Of a stretch of DNA of 36,853 bases, positions 17,175 to 24,035 are shown piece after piece. Source of the DNA: an uncultured Mordavella sp. (GTDB lineage: Bacteria > Bacillota > Clostridia > Lachnospirales > Lachnospiraceae); contig CABPCP010000029.1 in the NCBI GenBank assembly GCA_902406105.1, positions 1 through 36,853 on the forward strand, in the 5' to 3' direction. Each line of letters starts with the position of its first letter. The stretch's first letter is position 1. A model generated the notes under the pieces. That model saw only the letters and a list, made by a program, of their open reading frames with translations. It did no database searches and had not been told where the DNA came from. The position numbers and the translations under genes were made by a program.

Positions 17175-17938
17175 CAAATCAGAAGGGTGGAGTCGCTAAA
17201 ACAACAACAGCGGTAAATTTAGGAATTGGACTTGCAAGAGAAGGGAAAAGGGTGCTGCTTGTTGATACAGATCCCCAGGGGAGCCTCACAGCCAGCCTTG
17301 GATATGTGGAACCTGATGAGATTCCGATTACACTGGCAAATGTATTAACAGCAGTGATCAACGAGGAAGAAGTCAACCCCGCTGGAGGCATTCTTCATCA
17401 TGAGGAAGATATCGATATTATGCCTGGGAATATTGAACTTTCAGCATTAGAAGTTGTTATGGGCAATGTAATGAGCAGAGAACTGATCCTGAAGGATTAT
17501 ATCGATATGATGAGAGAAAGATACGACTACATTTTAATTGATTGTATGCCGAGTCTTGGGATGATGACAATCAATGCTTTAGTTGCTGCGGATTCAGTTC
17601 TTATTCCTGTTCAGGCAGCATATCTGCCGGTAAAAGGGCTTCAGCAGCTGATTAAGACAATATTGATGGTCAAAAAGAGATTGAACCGAGGACTTGAGAT
17701 TCAGGGGATTCTTCTTACTATGGTGGATTACCGGACCAATTATGCAAAAGATATCACGGCGAAGCTGCGTAAAACCTACGGTTCACGGATTGCAATATTT
17801 GAAACTTCAATTCCTATGTCGGTAAAAGCAGCAGAGACAAGTGCGGAGGGAGTCAGTATCTATTCCCACTGTCCGAAAAGCAAGGTTGCAGAGGCTTACC
17901 GAAATCTGACACAGGAGGTGCTGGAATATGAAAAATAG
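17153..17938 (+). CDS. parA: ParA-family partition ATPase
   Basis: A 261-residue ParA/Soj-type Walker ATPase that moves DNA by cycling on the nucleoid. The deviant Walker A motif KGGVAKTTTAVNLG (about residues 10-23), the A' motif DTDPQGSLTASLG and the Walker B region YDYILIDCMPSLGMMTINAL are intact. The ATG at 17153 follows AAAAGGGGGACTGAAG. It overlaps parB by 11 bases. In an ICE it implies active segregation of the excised circular form. Confidence 0.95.
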   Translation: MGRVIAVANQKGGVAKTTTAVNLGIGLAREGKRVLLVDTDPQGSLTASLGYVEPDEIPITLANVLTAVINEEEVNPAGGILHHEEDIDIMPGNIELSALEVVMGNVMSRELILKDYIDMMRERYDYILIDCMPSLGMMTINALVAADSVLIPVQAAYLPVKGLQQLIKTILMVKKRLNRGLEIQGILLTMVDYRTNYAKDITAKLRKTYGSRIAIFETSIPMSVKAAETSAEGVSIYSHCPKSKVAEAYRNLTQEVLEYEK

Positions 17939-18848
17939 CAGGAGCGGAGAAAAGATAAAGCTGACAAGCATTGATGAATTGCTGGGTGTTGTTAATGAAG
18001 AGTCTGCAATGGAAATTGAGATAAAATCGATCAGTCCATTTAAAGGTCATCCCTTTAAGGTAATAGCAGATGACAAGATGGAAGAGCTAATCAATAGTGT
18101 AATAGAGAGCGGAGTTATTACCCCTGTATTGCTCAGACCGGCGGGAGAAAATCAGTATGAAATGATATCCGGTCATCGGAGAATGTATGCGGCACGTAAA
18201 GCAGGACTTTCTACAGTTCCGGCGATTGTAAGGGATATGACAGATGATGAAGCTGTAATCGCTATGGTTGATGCCAACATTCAAAGAGAAGAGCTTCTGC
18301 CGAGTGAGAAAGCTTTTGCCTATAAGATGAAATTAAACGCAATGAAAAGGCAGGCCGGCAGACCCTCTAAAAATAATTCTGGTCAAAATGACCAGAATTT
18401 ATACGGAGCGGTCTCAAGAGATATTTTATCCGAACAGGTGGGTGAAAGTTCAAAACAGATACAGCGATACATTCGTCTTACGGAACTCATCCCTGAATTG
18501 CTTGATATGGTCGATAATAAGAAACTTCAGTTTACGGTAGCTGTAGATATTTCTTATATTGATAAGGAAATGCAGAAATGGATTTATGAATATATCAAAG
18601 ACAATGGGTTTATAAAACCAAATCAGATCGCTGTCTTAAGGAAACGGCTGGAAGATGAAAATGTAGGTCACAATTATATGATCTCCATATTTAATAATTG
18701 CCTTGCTCCAAAAAGAAAAGTACGTAAGGTCACACTGCCGGAGAAAAAACTGAATAATTATTTTCCTCCGGATTATACGCAGGAGCAGATGGAAGAGATA
18801 ATTGTTTCTCTGTTGGAAGAATGGAAGAAAGAATTGCAGACAGAGTAA
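17928..18848 (+). CDS. parB: ParB/Spo0J-family partition protein
   Basis: A 306-residue centromere-binding CTPase partner of ParA. The N-terminal ParB domain (about 25-125) holds the GHRRMYAARKAG nucleotide motif and MVDANIQREELLPSEKAFAYKMKL. An HTH region follows (VGESSKQIQRYIRLTELIPELLDMVD). The C-terminus (FPPDYTQEQMEEIIVSLLEEWK) is a probable dimerisation helix. The start overlaps parA. A 25-bp palindrome lies within the coding sequence at 18375-18399 and may be a binding site. Confidence 0.93.
   Translation: MKNSRSGEKIKLTSIDELLGVVNEESAMEIEIKSISPFKGHPFKVIADDKMEELINSVIESGVITPVLLRPAGENQYEMISGHRRMYAARKAGLSTVPAIVRDMTDDEAVIAMVDANIQREELLPSEKAFAYKMKLNAMKRQAGRPSKNNSGQNDQNLYGAVSRDILSEQVGESSKQIQRYIRLTELIPELLDMVDNKKLQFTVAVDISYIDKEMQKWIYEYIKDNGFIKPNQIAVLRKRLEDENVGHNYMISIFNNCLAPKRKVRKVTLPEKKLNNYFPPDYTQEQMEEIIVSLLEEWKKELQTE
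18375..18399. promoter_or_regulatory. 25-bp palindrome inside parB, candidate parS
   Basis: The arms AATTCTGGTCA (18375-18385) and TGACCAGAATT (18389-18399) are perfect 11-bp complements around AAA. Being near ParAB and longer than most chance dyads, it is a candidate centromere or operator site. It codes for residues around NNSGQNDQNL. Confidence 0.45.
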
Positions 18849-18883
18849 GAATGCTGATAAAAGAAATTGTGATGATAAAGGCC

Positions 18884-18906
18884 AGAAGTACCAAAATCAA
18901 ACTTCA
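18884..18906 (+). promoter_or_regulatory. Iteron-like site upstream of repA
   Basis: This 23-base stretch matches 19412-19434 inside repA with a single mismatch; the shared core is CCAAAATCAAACTTCA. It sits 28 bases before the repA start, where bound initiator could autoregulate its own gene. Confidence 0.6.
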
Positions 18907-18933
18907 CAAAATACAGATGAGAGGAGGATGTGT

Positions 18934-19929
18934 ATGGAACAAAAAGTATCATTTGATTATTTTTACGGCACGCAGGCCGATCAGTATAGTTTTTACAGAA
19001 TACCAAAGGCTCTGTTTCAGAACGATTATTTTAAGAATCTTTCCAGTGATGCTAAGATACTTTATGGTCTGATGCTGGACAGAATGTCCTTATCTATTAA
19101 GAATCAATGGTTTGACGAGCAGAACAGGGCTTATATCTATTTTTCCATTGAAGATATCATGGAATTACTGAACTGTGGAAAGAATAAAGCAGTTAAGTCT
19201 CTGCAAGAGTTGGATCAGGAAAATGGGATTGGACTGATTGAAAAGAAAAGACAGGGATTTGGAAAAACAAATATTATCTATGTTAAATCATTCGTGATAC
19301 CGGATAAGAAGAGCGCGGTTCAGGAGGATTTGCCGGGAATTTCACAGAAGTTTGAAATACAAACTGCTGATGAAAAAGGGGATGACACAGAAGTTTGTAA
19401 AATAAACTTCAAGAAGTCCCAAAATCAAACTTCAAGAAGTCCCGAAAATAAACTTCAAGAAGTTTGCAAAACAAACTCTATTTATAATAATTTAAGTTAT
19501 AATAAAGAGAATGATACTGAATCAGATCTAATCGGATCGTCTCAGATGCGATCCACAGAAGAGATGACAACTATGCAGGCGTACGGAAGCCTGATCAAAG
19601 AGAATATTGACTATGATAATCTTCTGATCACCCATCCTTTTGAGCAGGAGTTGATCCAGGGGATCTATGAGCTGATACTGGAGACAGTATTGTGTCAGAA
19701 TGAAGAAATACTGATTGCCAGTAACTGGTATCCGGTTCAGCTTGTGAAAAGTAAATTTCTGAAACTTAAATATTCACACATCGAGTATGTGATAGAGTGT
19801 CTGAAAAAGAATACTTCAAAAGTCAAGAATATTAAGAAGTATATGCTGGCTGCATTATTTAATGCGCCTACTACGATTGATGGTTATTATCAGGCTGAGG
19901 TAAATCACGATATGCCCCAGTTTGCCTGA
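18934..19929 (+). CDS. repA: Replication initiator protein (RepA_N type)
   Basis: A 331-residue initiator. The N-terminal domain (about 8-110: YRIPKALFQNDYFKNLSSDAKILYGLMLDRMSLS, then YFSIEDIMELLNCGKNKAVKSLQELD...GLIEKKRQGFGKTNIIYV) is the winged-helix RepA_N domain of large Firmicutes plasmids. A low-complexity middle (about 150-200) coincides with DNA iterons, and a conserved C-terminal helical domain follows. The ATG at 18934 has AGGAGG 6 bases before it. RepA_N plasmids carry their origin inside the rep gene, which fits here. With ParAB it makes the ICE plasmid-like. Confidence 0.9.
   Translation: MEQKVSFDYFYGTQADQYSFYRIPKALFQNDYFKNLSSDAKILYGLMLDRMSLSIKNQWFDEQNRAYIYFSIEDIMELLNCGKNKAVKSLQELDQENGIGLIEKKRQGFGKTNIIYVKSFVIPDKKSAVQEDLPGISQKFEIQTADEKGDDTEVCKINFKKSQNQTSRSPENKLQEVCKTNSIYNNLSYNKENDTESDLIGSSQMRSTEEMTTMQAYGSLIKENIDYDNLLITHPFEQELIQGIYELILETVLCQNEEILIASNWYPVQLVKSKFLKLKYSHIEYVIECLKKNTSKVKNIKKYMLAALFNAPTTIDGYYQAEVNHDMPQFA
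19404..19463 (+). repeat. Three iterons within repA, candidate replication origin
   Basis: AAACTTCAAGAAGT occurs perfectly at 19404-19417, 19427-19440 and 19450-19463, an exact 23-bp period. Because 23 is not a multiple of three, each copy is read in a different frame, so the repeat is conserved as DNA and not as protein. Each unit has a small dyad (ACTTC/GAAGT). Partial half-sites (AAGTTTG) flank the array. Confidence 0.75.
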
Positions 19930-19947
19930 TGGAGGAAAGGAGAAATC

Positions 19948-20244
19948 ATGATAATATTAAAATTAATTGAAAAACTGATATTGCTGCCGGTTTGGATCAT
20001 CTTGGCTCTGATCAGCCTTTGCATTAAGCTGACAGTCAATTTATATGGCTTTATAAAAGGGGTTTTTACTTTCCTGCTTATTCTTTTGATGATCGGAACG
20101 ATTGTCTGTTATCAGGACTGGGTTCAGGTGGCGGTGCTCTTGTGTATTGAAGCGGCAGCATTCTTGATTTTATTCTGTGGATGCTTTATCGAAGTAACGG
20201 TAGATATGCTGAGAGGATATGTGAGCGACAGGCTTTTGTCTTAG
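19948..20244 (+). CDS. Small membrane protein, unknown function
   Basis: A 98-residue very hydrophobic protein with about three membrane helices (residues 10-30, 35-55, 60-85). The start has an ideal GGAGGAAAGGAG site, 18 bases after repA. I do not recognise the family. Its place in the replication operon suggests an ICE maintenance or transfer accessory. Confidence 0.7.
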   Translation: MIILKLIEKLILLPVWIILALISLCIKLTVNLYGFIKGVFTFLLILLMIGTIVCYQDWVQVAVLLCIEAAAFLILFCGCFIEVTVDMLRGYVSDRLLS

Positions 20245-20258
20245 AAAGAAGGATGAAT

Positions 20259-20846
20259 ATGGCGTACATACATGAAATTTTAGGAAAAGCAAATATACGG
20301 AGTATTGCGGATTTTCTGTTGTTTGGTCTGGGGCCGGATGAAGATACAAGGAATTATGAGGAGAGAATAGACGAACTGTACGACAAGTTTGAAGATACAG
20401 TAAAAAAGTATGATCCAAATCCCACGTCAGAACTTCTGGATCTTTCCAATGAGATCAGCAGTGAGACGGCCAGCGTATATACAGAAATAGGACTTCAGAT
20501 GGGAATTCTACTTGTTGTCGATATGGCTGCTAATCTCAGGCGTGAAAAAGGTCAGTACAGGCATAATACGGAAATCGATTATGAGGCAGACGAACTTATA
20601 AATAAGCTTTATCAGATACAGGAAGGATCTGTATTTCAGGAAGCTATGTATGATGATAAAGAATTTCAACAAGCAGATAAAGAGCTAAAAATAGTAGTTG
20701 AAAAGATGCAGGAGAACTTATCGGATTGTCGCAGAATGGACGTCATACAGGAACTGTATGATAAATTGGAGTGCATGATCCGGATATGCGGGAAGACGGC
20801 ATATTGTCAGGGATTTCATGATGCAAACTGGTTATTTAATCTGTAA
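20259..20846 (+). CDS. Hypothetical helical protein (possibly DUF6809-like)
   Basis: A 195-residue acidic, mainly helical soluble protein. Residues about 25-80 (EERIDELYDKFEDTVKKYDPNPTSELLDLSNEISSETASVYTEIGLQMG) resemble the DUF6809 helical pattern seen in many Firmicutes elements; a similar half-pattern recurs at 160-190 (IQELYDKLECMIRICGKTAYCQGFHDANWLF), suggesting an internal duplication. The ATG at 20259 is used because AAGAAGG lies 6 bases upstream; an ATG two codons earlier is possible. A terminator follows. Confidence 0.6.
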   Translation: MAYIHEILGKANIRSIADFLLFGLGPDEDTRNYEERIDELYDKFEDTVKKYDPNPTSELLDLSNEISSETASVYTEIGLQMGILLVVDMAANLRREKGQYRHNTEIDYEADELINKLYQIQEGSVFQEAMYDDKEFQQADKELKIVVEKMQENLSDCRRMDVIQELYDKLECMIRICGKTAYCQGFHDANWLFNL

Positions 20847-20850
20847 AAGT

Positions 20851-20889
20851 AAACAGGCTCCACATCCGTTGTGAATGGGGAGCCTGTTT
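20851..20889. terminator. Bidirectional terminator
   Basis: AAACAGGCTCC pairs perfectly with GGAGCCTGTTT (20879-20889) around a 17-base loop. It lies between the convergent + strand operon and the - strand XRE gene and has A and T runs at either side. Confidence 0.85.
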
Positions 20890-20903
20890 ATCAGATGGTG
20901 TGT

Positions 20904-21116
20904 TCAGAATACATTGTCATCAGGATAATGTGTCATAATATCTTCAACATTGCAATTCAGAATATTACAAAGCTTATCAATCGTATTGACTTCTACATTC
21001 TGATTATGCCGTAATCGGTTTAGCTGAGAGCGGTTCATATGATACCGGGTATACAGATCATATTGCGTAATGTTCCGGGCTTTCATAGTTTCCCATAACT
21101 TGTCATATTTAATCAT
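20904..21116 (-). CDS. Small XRE/Cro-type helix-turn-helix regulator
   Basis: A 70-residue DNA-binding protein that is essentially a single HTH domain: MKARNITQYDLYTRYHMNRSQLNRLRHNQNVEVNTIDKLCNILNCNVEDIMTH. This is the minimal Cro/cI-like fold common on mobile elements. It is transcribed opposite to its neighbours and diverges from the small membrane protein at 21223, which it may regulate. No clear Shine-Dalgarno is seen. Confidence 0.85.
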   Translation of the reverse strand: MIKYDKLWETMKARNITQYDLYTRYHMNRSQLNRLRHNQNVEVNTIDKLCNILNCNVEDIMTHYPDDNVF

Positions 21117-21222
21117 TTCAGTAAACTGCTTTCTATAGATTCATATTGCTATACAGATATTATTAGCGTAAAATAAGGGAAACAATAGTGTTCGTATACG
21201 GACACTACAGGAGAGTGCGTAT

Positions 21223-21582
21223 ATGAGAAAAGTAAAGATAATTCTGCCGATTCTGTTTCTTTTCACCGGCATTCTTTTATATCTGCAGTTTGGCCGGGAT
21301 GTAGAAGTAATATCCACAACGAGTACAACCAGCGATCAGTTTTATGAACAGGAAATGACAGTAGTTGCCAATAAGCTTATCATTCCTGATAAAGTCGCTT
21401 TTGCAGAAAATCTCCTGGATCGGACCAGGCGAAATGATTTCAAAGAAGTTCTTTTTTCTTATGATGTATTAGGATATCCGGACAGGATAAAGATTAAGGT
21501 CTATCCGAATAGGATTTGTATGAAATTATGCAGAGGAAGTTGGAGGATAGAATATAAATATGGGGAGATCGATTTAGAATAA
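21223..21582 (+). CDS. Small membrane-anchored protein, unknown function
   Basis: A 119-residue protein with one N-terminal signal-anchor helix (KIILPILFLFTGILLYLQF, residues 5-23). An extracytoplasmic domain of about 95 residues follows (TSDQFYEQEMTVVANKLIIPDKVAFAENLLDRTRRNDFKEVLFSYDVLGYP). No lipobox cysteine. GGAGAG precedes the start. I do not recognise a named family. It diverges from the XRE gene and precedes the A+T-rich DUF4062 gene, so it may belong to the same cargo island. Confidence 0.7.
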   Translation: MRKVKIILPILFLFTGILLYLQFGRDVEVISTTSTTSDQFYEQEMTVVANKLIIPDKVAFAENLLDRTRRNDFKEVLFSYDVLGYPDRIKIKVYPNRICMKLCRGSWRIEYKYGEIDLE

Positions 21583-21704
21583 TCCACATTGCTATAATAA
21601 TATAAGTGGATTTATATGAGTGAAAGAAGTATAATCAGAATAATAAATGGTTTGTATGAAACTGAATATATTTTTATTAATATATTATAAGTGGAGGGGG
21701 AATC
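21583..21704 (+). promoter_or_regulatory. A+T-rich promoter region of the DUF4062 gene
   Basis: A TATAAT (21593-21598) lies between the inverted arms AATCCAC (21581-21587) and GTGGATT (21606-21612). The string TATAAGTGGA recurs just before the start codon with its GTGGAGGGGG ribosome site. The dyad over the -10 could be a repressor site. Confidence 0.45.
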
Positions 21705-22628
21705 ATGGCATTTAAACCACGTGTATTCATTAGTTCTACTTTTAGTGACAATAAAAAATTACGAGAGAAAATTAAAAAACATTTTATTGAATTAGGGGTA
21801 GAACCGCTCTTATATGAAAGTAATCTTACACCATCTACAGTGCCTATGGCATACCGGAAAGATATCTTGGAGGCTGATTTTGTAATTCTCATTATGAAAG
21901 ATAATTATGGGAAGAAAACCGACTGGGGGATATCTGGAACTCACGAGGAGTATAGAATAGCTAAAGAAAATTGTATCCCTATACATGTATATCTGCTACA
22001 AAGCGAATCGACAAAAAATAGTCTTACAAGAGAGTTACAAAAAGATCAGGTTTCATATTACTATTTTAAAACGGAATCAGAGTTGATTAAAAGGTTAAAA
22101 GAAACTACTTTTATTATAGCTGAAGAAATTATTTTAAAACATCTTATTCAGAGGAAACTTCCGCATTTTACAGTTCGTCAGTTATCATATAATGCGGATT
22201 ATCAACGAGCTATAGAACTCATCCGCTCTATTGAAGCGATGAAAAAATGTCATGATCAATTTGGATATGATTACTTATCGACAACAATTTTTACTGATTA
22301 TATTGAGCCGATAACTTGGTATATTAATCAAGAGAAACCTGTATTTATCAATTGGAAATTGGATGAAGCTTTAAATGAAATGGCATCAGTTGCCCAAGAG
22401 TTTATGTCAAATCATTCCTTGGATTATACTGCTATTCCAAATACACAAACTAAATTGGAAAACGGAAATTCGGGAGAGGTTTTAGTTCAACGTCTTTCCT
22501 ATAAAAAGAATACATCTTTAAAGCAGGAGGATTATTTACAGTTATTAAAGGACTTTTTTGAGAAGTATGAAGAATTTAAAGATATAATAAAAGAAATTAA
22601 ATTACATGTTGATTGTAATCAAAATTGA
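21705..22628 (+). CDS. DUF4062 (TIR-like) domain protein
   Basis: A 307-residue soluble protein. Residues 4-100 fit DUF4062, a TIR/SEFIR-like alpha-beta domain: RVFISSTFSDNKKLREKIKKHF, then MAYRKDILEADFVILIMKDNYGKK and ISGTHEEYRIAKENCIPIHVYL, including the family's SST start and the Glu in the H-EE-Y motif. The remaining 200 residues are helical and unfamiliar. In other bacteria this domain occurs in predicted signalling and phage-defence proteins, sometimes fused to STAND ATPases (established for the family); here no ATPase follows. The gene is visibly more A+T-rich than its neighbours, which suggests a separate transfer. Confidence 0.75.
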   Translation: MAFKPRVFISSTFSDNKKLREKIKKHFIELGVEPLLYESNLTPSTVPMAYRKDILEADFVILIMKDNYGKKTDWGISGTHEEYRIAKENCIPIHVYLLQSESTKNSLTRELQKDQVSYYYFKTESELIKRLKETTFIIAEEIILKHLIQRKLPHFTVRQLSYNADYQRAIELIRSIEAMKKCHDQFGYDYLSTTIFTDYIEPITWYINQEKPVFINWKLDEALNEMASVAQEFMSNHSLDYTAIPNTQTKLENGNSGEVLVQRLSYKKNTSLKQEDYLQLLKDFFEKYEEFKDIIKEIKLHVDCNQN

Positions 22629-22653
22629 GAAGTAATCTAATTTTAATTTATAA

Positions 22654-22713
22654 AAAATAAATAGCAAATAAAAAGAGAAGATAATCAACTACTTTTTAGG
22701 TGCTATTTATTTT
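22654..22713. terminator. Inverted repeat between convergent genes
   Basis: AAAATAAATAGCA (22654-22666) is the perfect complement of TGCTATTTATTTT (22701-22713), separated by 34 bases. It lies between the DUF4062 and ImmA genes, whose 3' ends meet here, and covers the ImmA stop codon. Confidence 0.6.
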
Positions 22714-23231
22714 GTCAAAAATCTGCTGTTAAGGCCTACCGGCATATTATAGTGCTGCCCTCGTTTCATGAGACTGTATAGTTTAAAGCTCATCAGTTCA
22801 GGAGTGGCATATAGTGAACTGCAGAAGCTGAAATAGTCCAGTTCCTCATTTTTTGATAGATCAGCCACATCTTTATCGCTGATCAGAAGGTCGGCTGCAA
22901 AAAGATTGGCCTGATATTCTGTTTCGTCTGTCATATTGTAAAGACGATTGTCTGACATGGGGGCCATTTTGAGCTGCTTCCGGTGCAGGACGATGTGTCC
23001 CAGCTCATGAGCCGCAACGATCCTCTTCTCTTCTTCTGAAAGGAAACTGCTGAACATGGCGTAGATAGTCTGACAGCTCATAAAGCAGTATCCTTTTAAT
23101 CTGGTATATGCCGATGTTTCCCCTACAACTGCCCCCAGCGCTTCCAGAAGTTCAATAGGATCCCTCGTCTTATATTTCCGGATCAGGTCATTCACTTTTT
23201 TATTAATATAATCGCTTGTCAAATCAATCAC
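22707..23231 (-). CDS. ImmA/IrrE-family metallopeptidase
   Basis: A 174-residue cytoplasmic zinc protease. The motif AAHELGHIVLH supplies HExxH, and the third ligand is probably the Glu in DETEYQANLFAADLLI. ImmA of ICEBs1 cleaves the element's repressor ImmR after DNA damage (established). Here the XRE gene lies 80 bases upstream on the same strand, so the pair should work the same way. The start is a GTG at 23231 with GATCGGGG just before it. It is of typical length for the family. Confidence 0.9.
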   Translation of the reverse strand: MIDLTSDYINKKVNDLIRKYKTRDPIELLEALGAVVGETSAYTRLKGYCFMSCQTIYAMFSSFLSEEEKRIVAAHELGHIVLHRKQLKMAPMSDNRLYNMTDETEYQANLFAADLLISDKDVADLSKNEELDYFSFCSSLYATPELMSFKLYSLMKRGQHYNMPVGLNSRFLTK

Positions 23232-23311
23232 CCCGATCTGTTATCCCGTGAATGTGTATGGATACTACTGCGGATATAACAATACCATAAATGGTGTGTT
23301 ATAAAATGGAC

Positions 23312-23743
23312 TCAGTCTTCCGCGCCGGATGCATCATCCTGGCGGAGATATTTCTTGGGCGTGAATTTCTTTGCACGTTTCTTTGAATCCAGATAGAGCA
23401 TCTGGATCTCATCCATGAAAGCCGTTTTATCGTCATCAGTCAGCTCCCCGCCGGCAAACATAGCGGCAGCCTGTTCCAGGATCTGCTGTGCCTGTTTTGC
23501 TCCTCTGGATCCATACTGTTCTGCGGCTTCTGTAATGAATGCTTCTCCTTCCGTCATCAGGTAGGAAATATCACATTCCAGTGTATCTGCCAGTTTCTGA
23601 TACAGTTCGTGCTGTTTGGGATAACGTCCTTCTGCTTCCCAGCCGCGGATAGTCCGTGGAGAAACGCCAAGGGCATTTGCCAGTTGGGTTTGGTTCATGC
23701 CTTTTGATTTTCTCAGAGATTTGATTTTTTCACCGAACGCCAT
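23312..23743 (-). CDS. XRE-family repressor, likely ImmA target
   Basis: A 143-residue regulator. The N-terminal HTH (about 3-60) reads FGEKIKSLRKSKGMNQTQLANALGVSPRTIRGWEAEGRYPKQHELYQKLADTL. The remainder is a helical, charged oligomerisation or protease-sensitive region (AAEQYGSRGAKQAQQILEQAAAMFAGGEL). AGAGGT precedes the ATG. It is followed by the ImmA peptidase and diverges from the Y-family polymerase, so it probably represses that operon and itself by binding dyads in 23744-24035. Confidence 0.9.
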   Translation of the reverse strand: MAFGEKIKSLRKSKGMNQTQLANALGVSPRTIRGWEAEGRYPKQHELYQKLADTLECDISYLMTEGEAFITEAAEQYGSRGAKQAQQILEQAAAMFAGGELTDDDKTAFMDEIQMLYLDSKKRAKKFTPKKYLRQDDASGAED

Positions 23744-23784
23744 AACAATACCTCTTTTCTAAGCAATCTTCATGTATTGCACTT

Positions 23785-23810
23785 TGATTTCCTGATAAAA
23801 GAGGAAATCA
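23785..23810. promoter_or_regulatory. Inverted repeat upstream of the XRE gene
   Basis: TGATTTCC and GGAAATCA are perfect 8-bp arms 10 bases apart, 42 bases before the XRE start. It is a candidate autoregulatory operator. Confidence 0.45.
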
Positions 23811-23835
23811 CTTTCCTAAAAAATCATCTTGCCTC

Positions 23836-23864
23836 TTGACAACCGGATAGTGGTTGCCTATAAT
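23836..23864 (+). promoter_or_regulatory. Perfect consensus promoter toward the Y-family polymerase
   Basis: TTGACA (23836-23841) and TATAAT (23859-23864) with a 17-base spacer, both exact. The spacer holds the dyad CAACC/GGTTG. A promoter this strong ahead of a mutagenic polymerase implies tight repression. Confidence 0.85.
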
Positions 23865-23881
23865 GTGAATCACAAGGAAGC

Positions 23882-23901
23882 GGCAAGTACTTGCCTATAA
23901 T
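23882..23901. promoter_or_regulatory. 14-bp palindromic operator abutting a second -10 box
   Basis: GGCAAGTACTTGCC (23882-23895) is a perfect palindrome directly followed by TATAAT (23896-23901). The half-site TTGCC also precedes the first -10 (TTGCCTATAAT in both places). This is the pattern expected of an XRE repressor operator. Confidence 0.6.
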
Positions 23902-24035
23902 ATAATCGAAATTTCCTGTTTTGTCAATTCTTATTATGGGAAGTTGCCGGTTTTAAGATAATTTTTGGAAGAGGAAAGACGGAAATATCTTCTGAGAAAG
24001 AACACAGGCAAGTGGAACCGGAAAGGAAGGCGCTT

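Noticed and set aside
19404..19463. CRISPR-like array
   Set aside because: Only three 14-bp units with 9-base spacers inside a rep gene; size and context fit iterons and not CRISPR.
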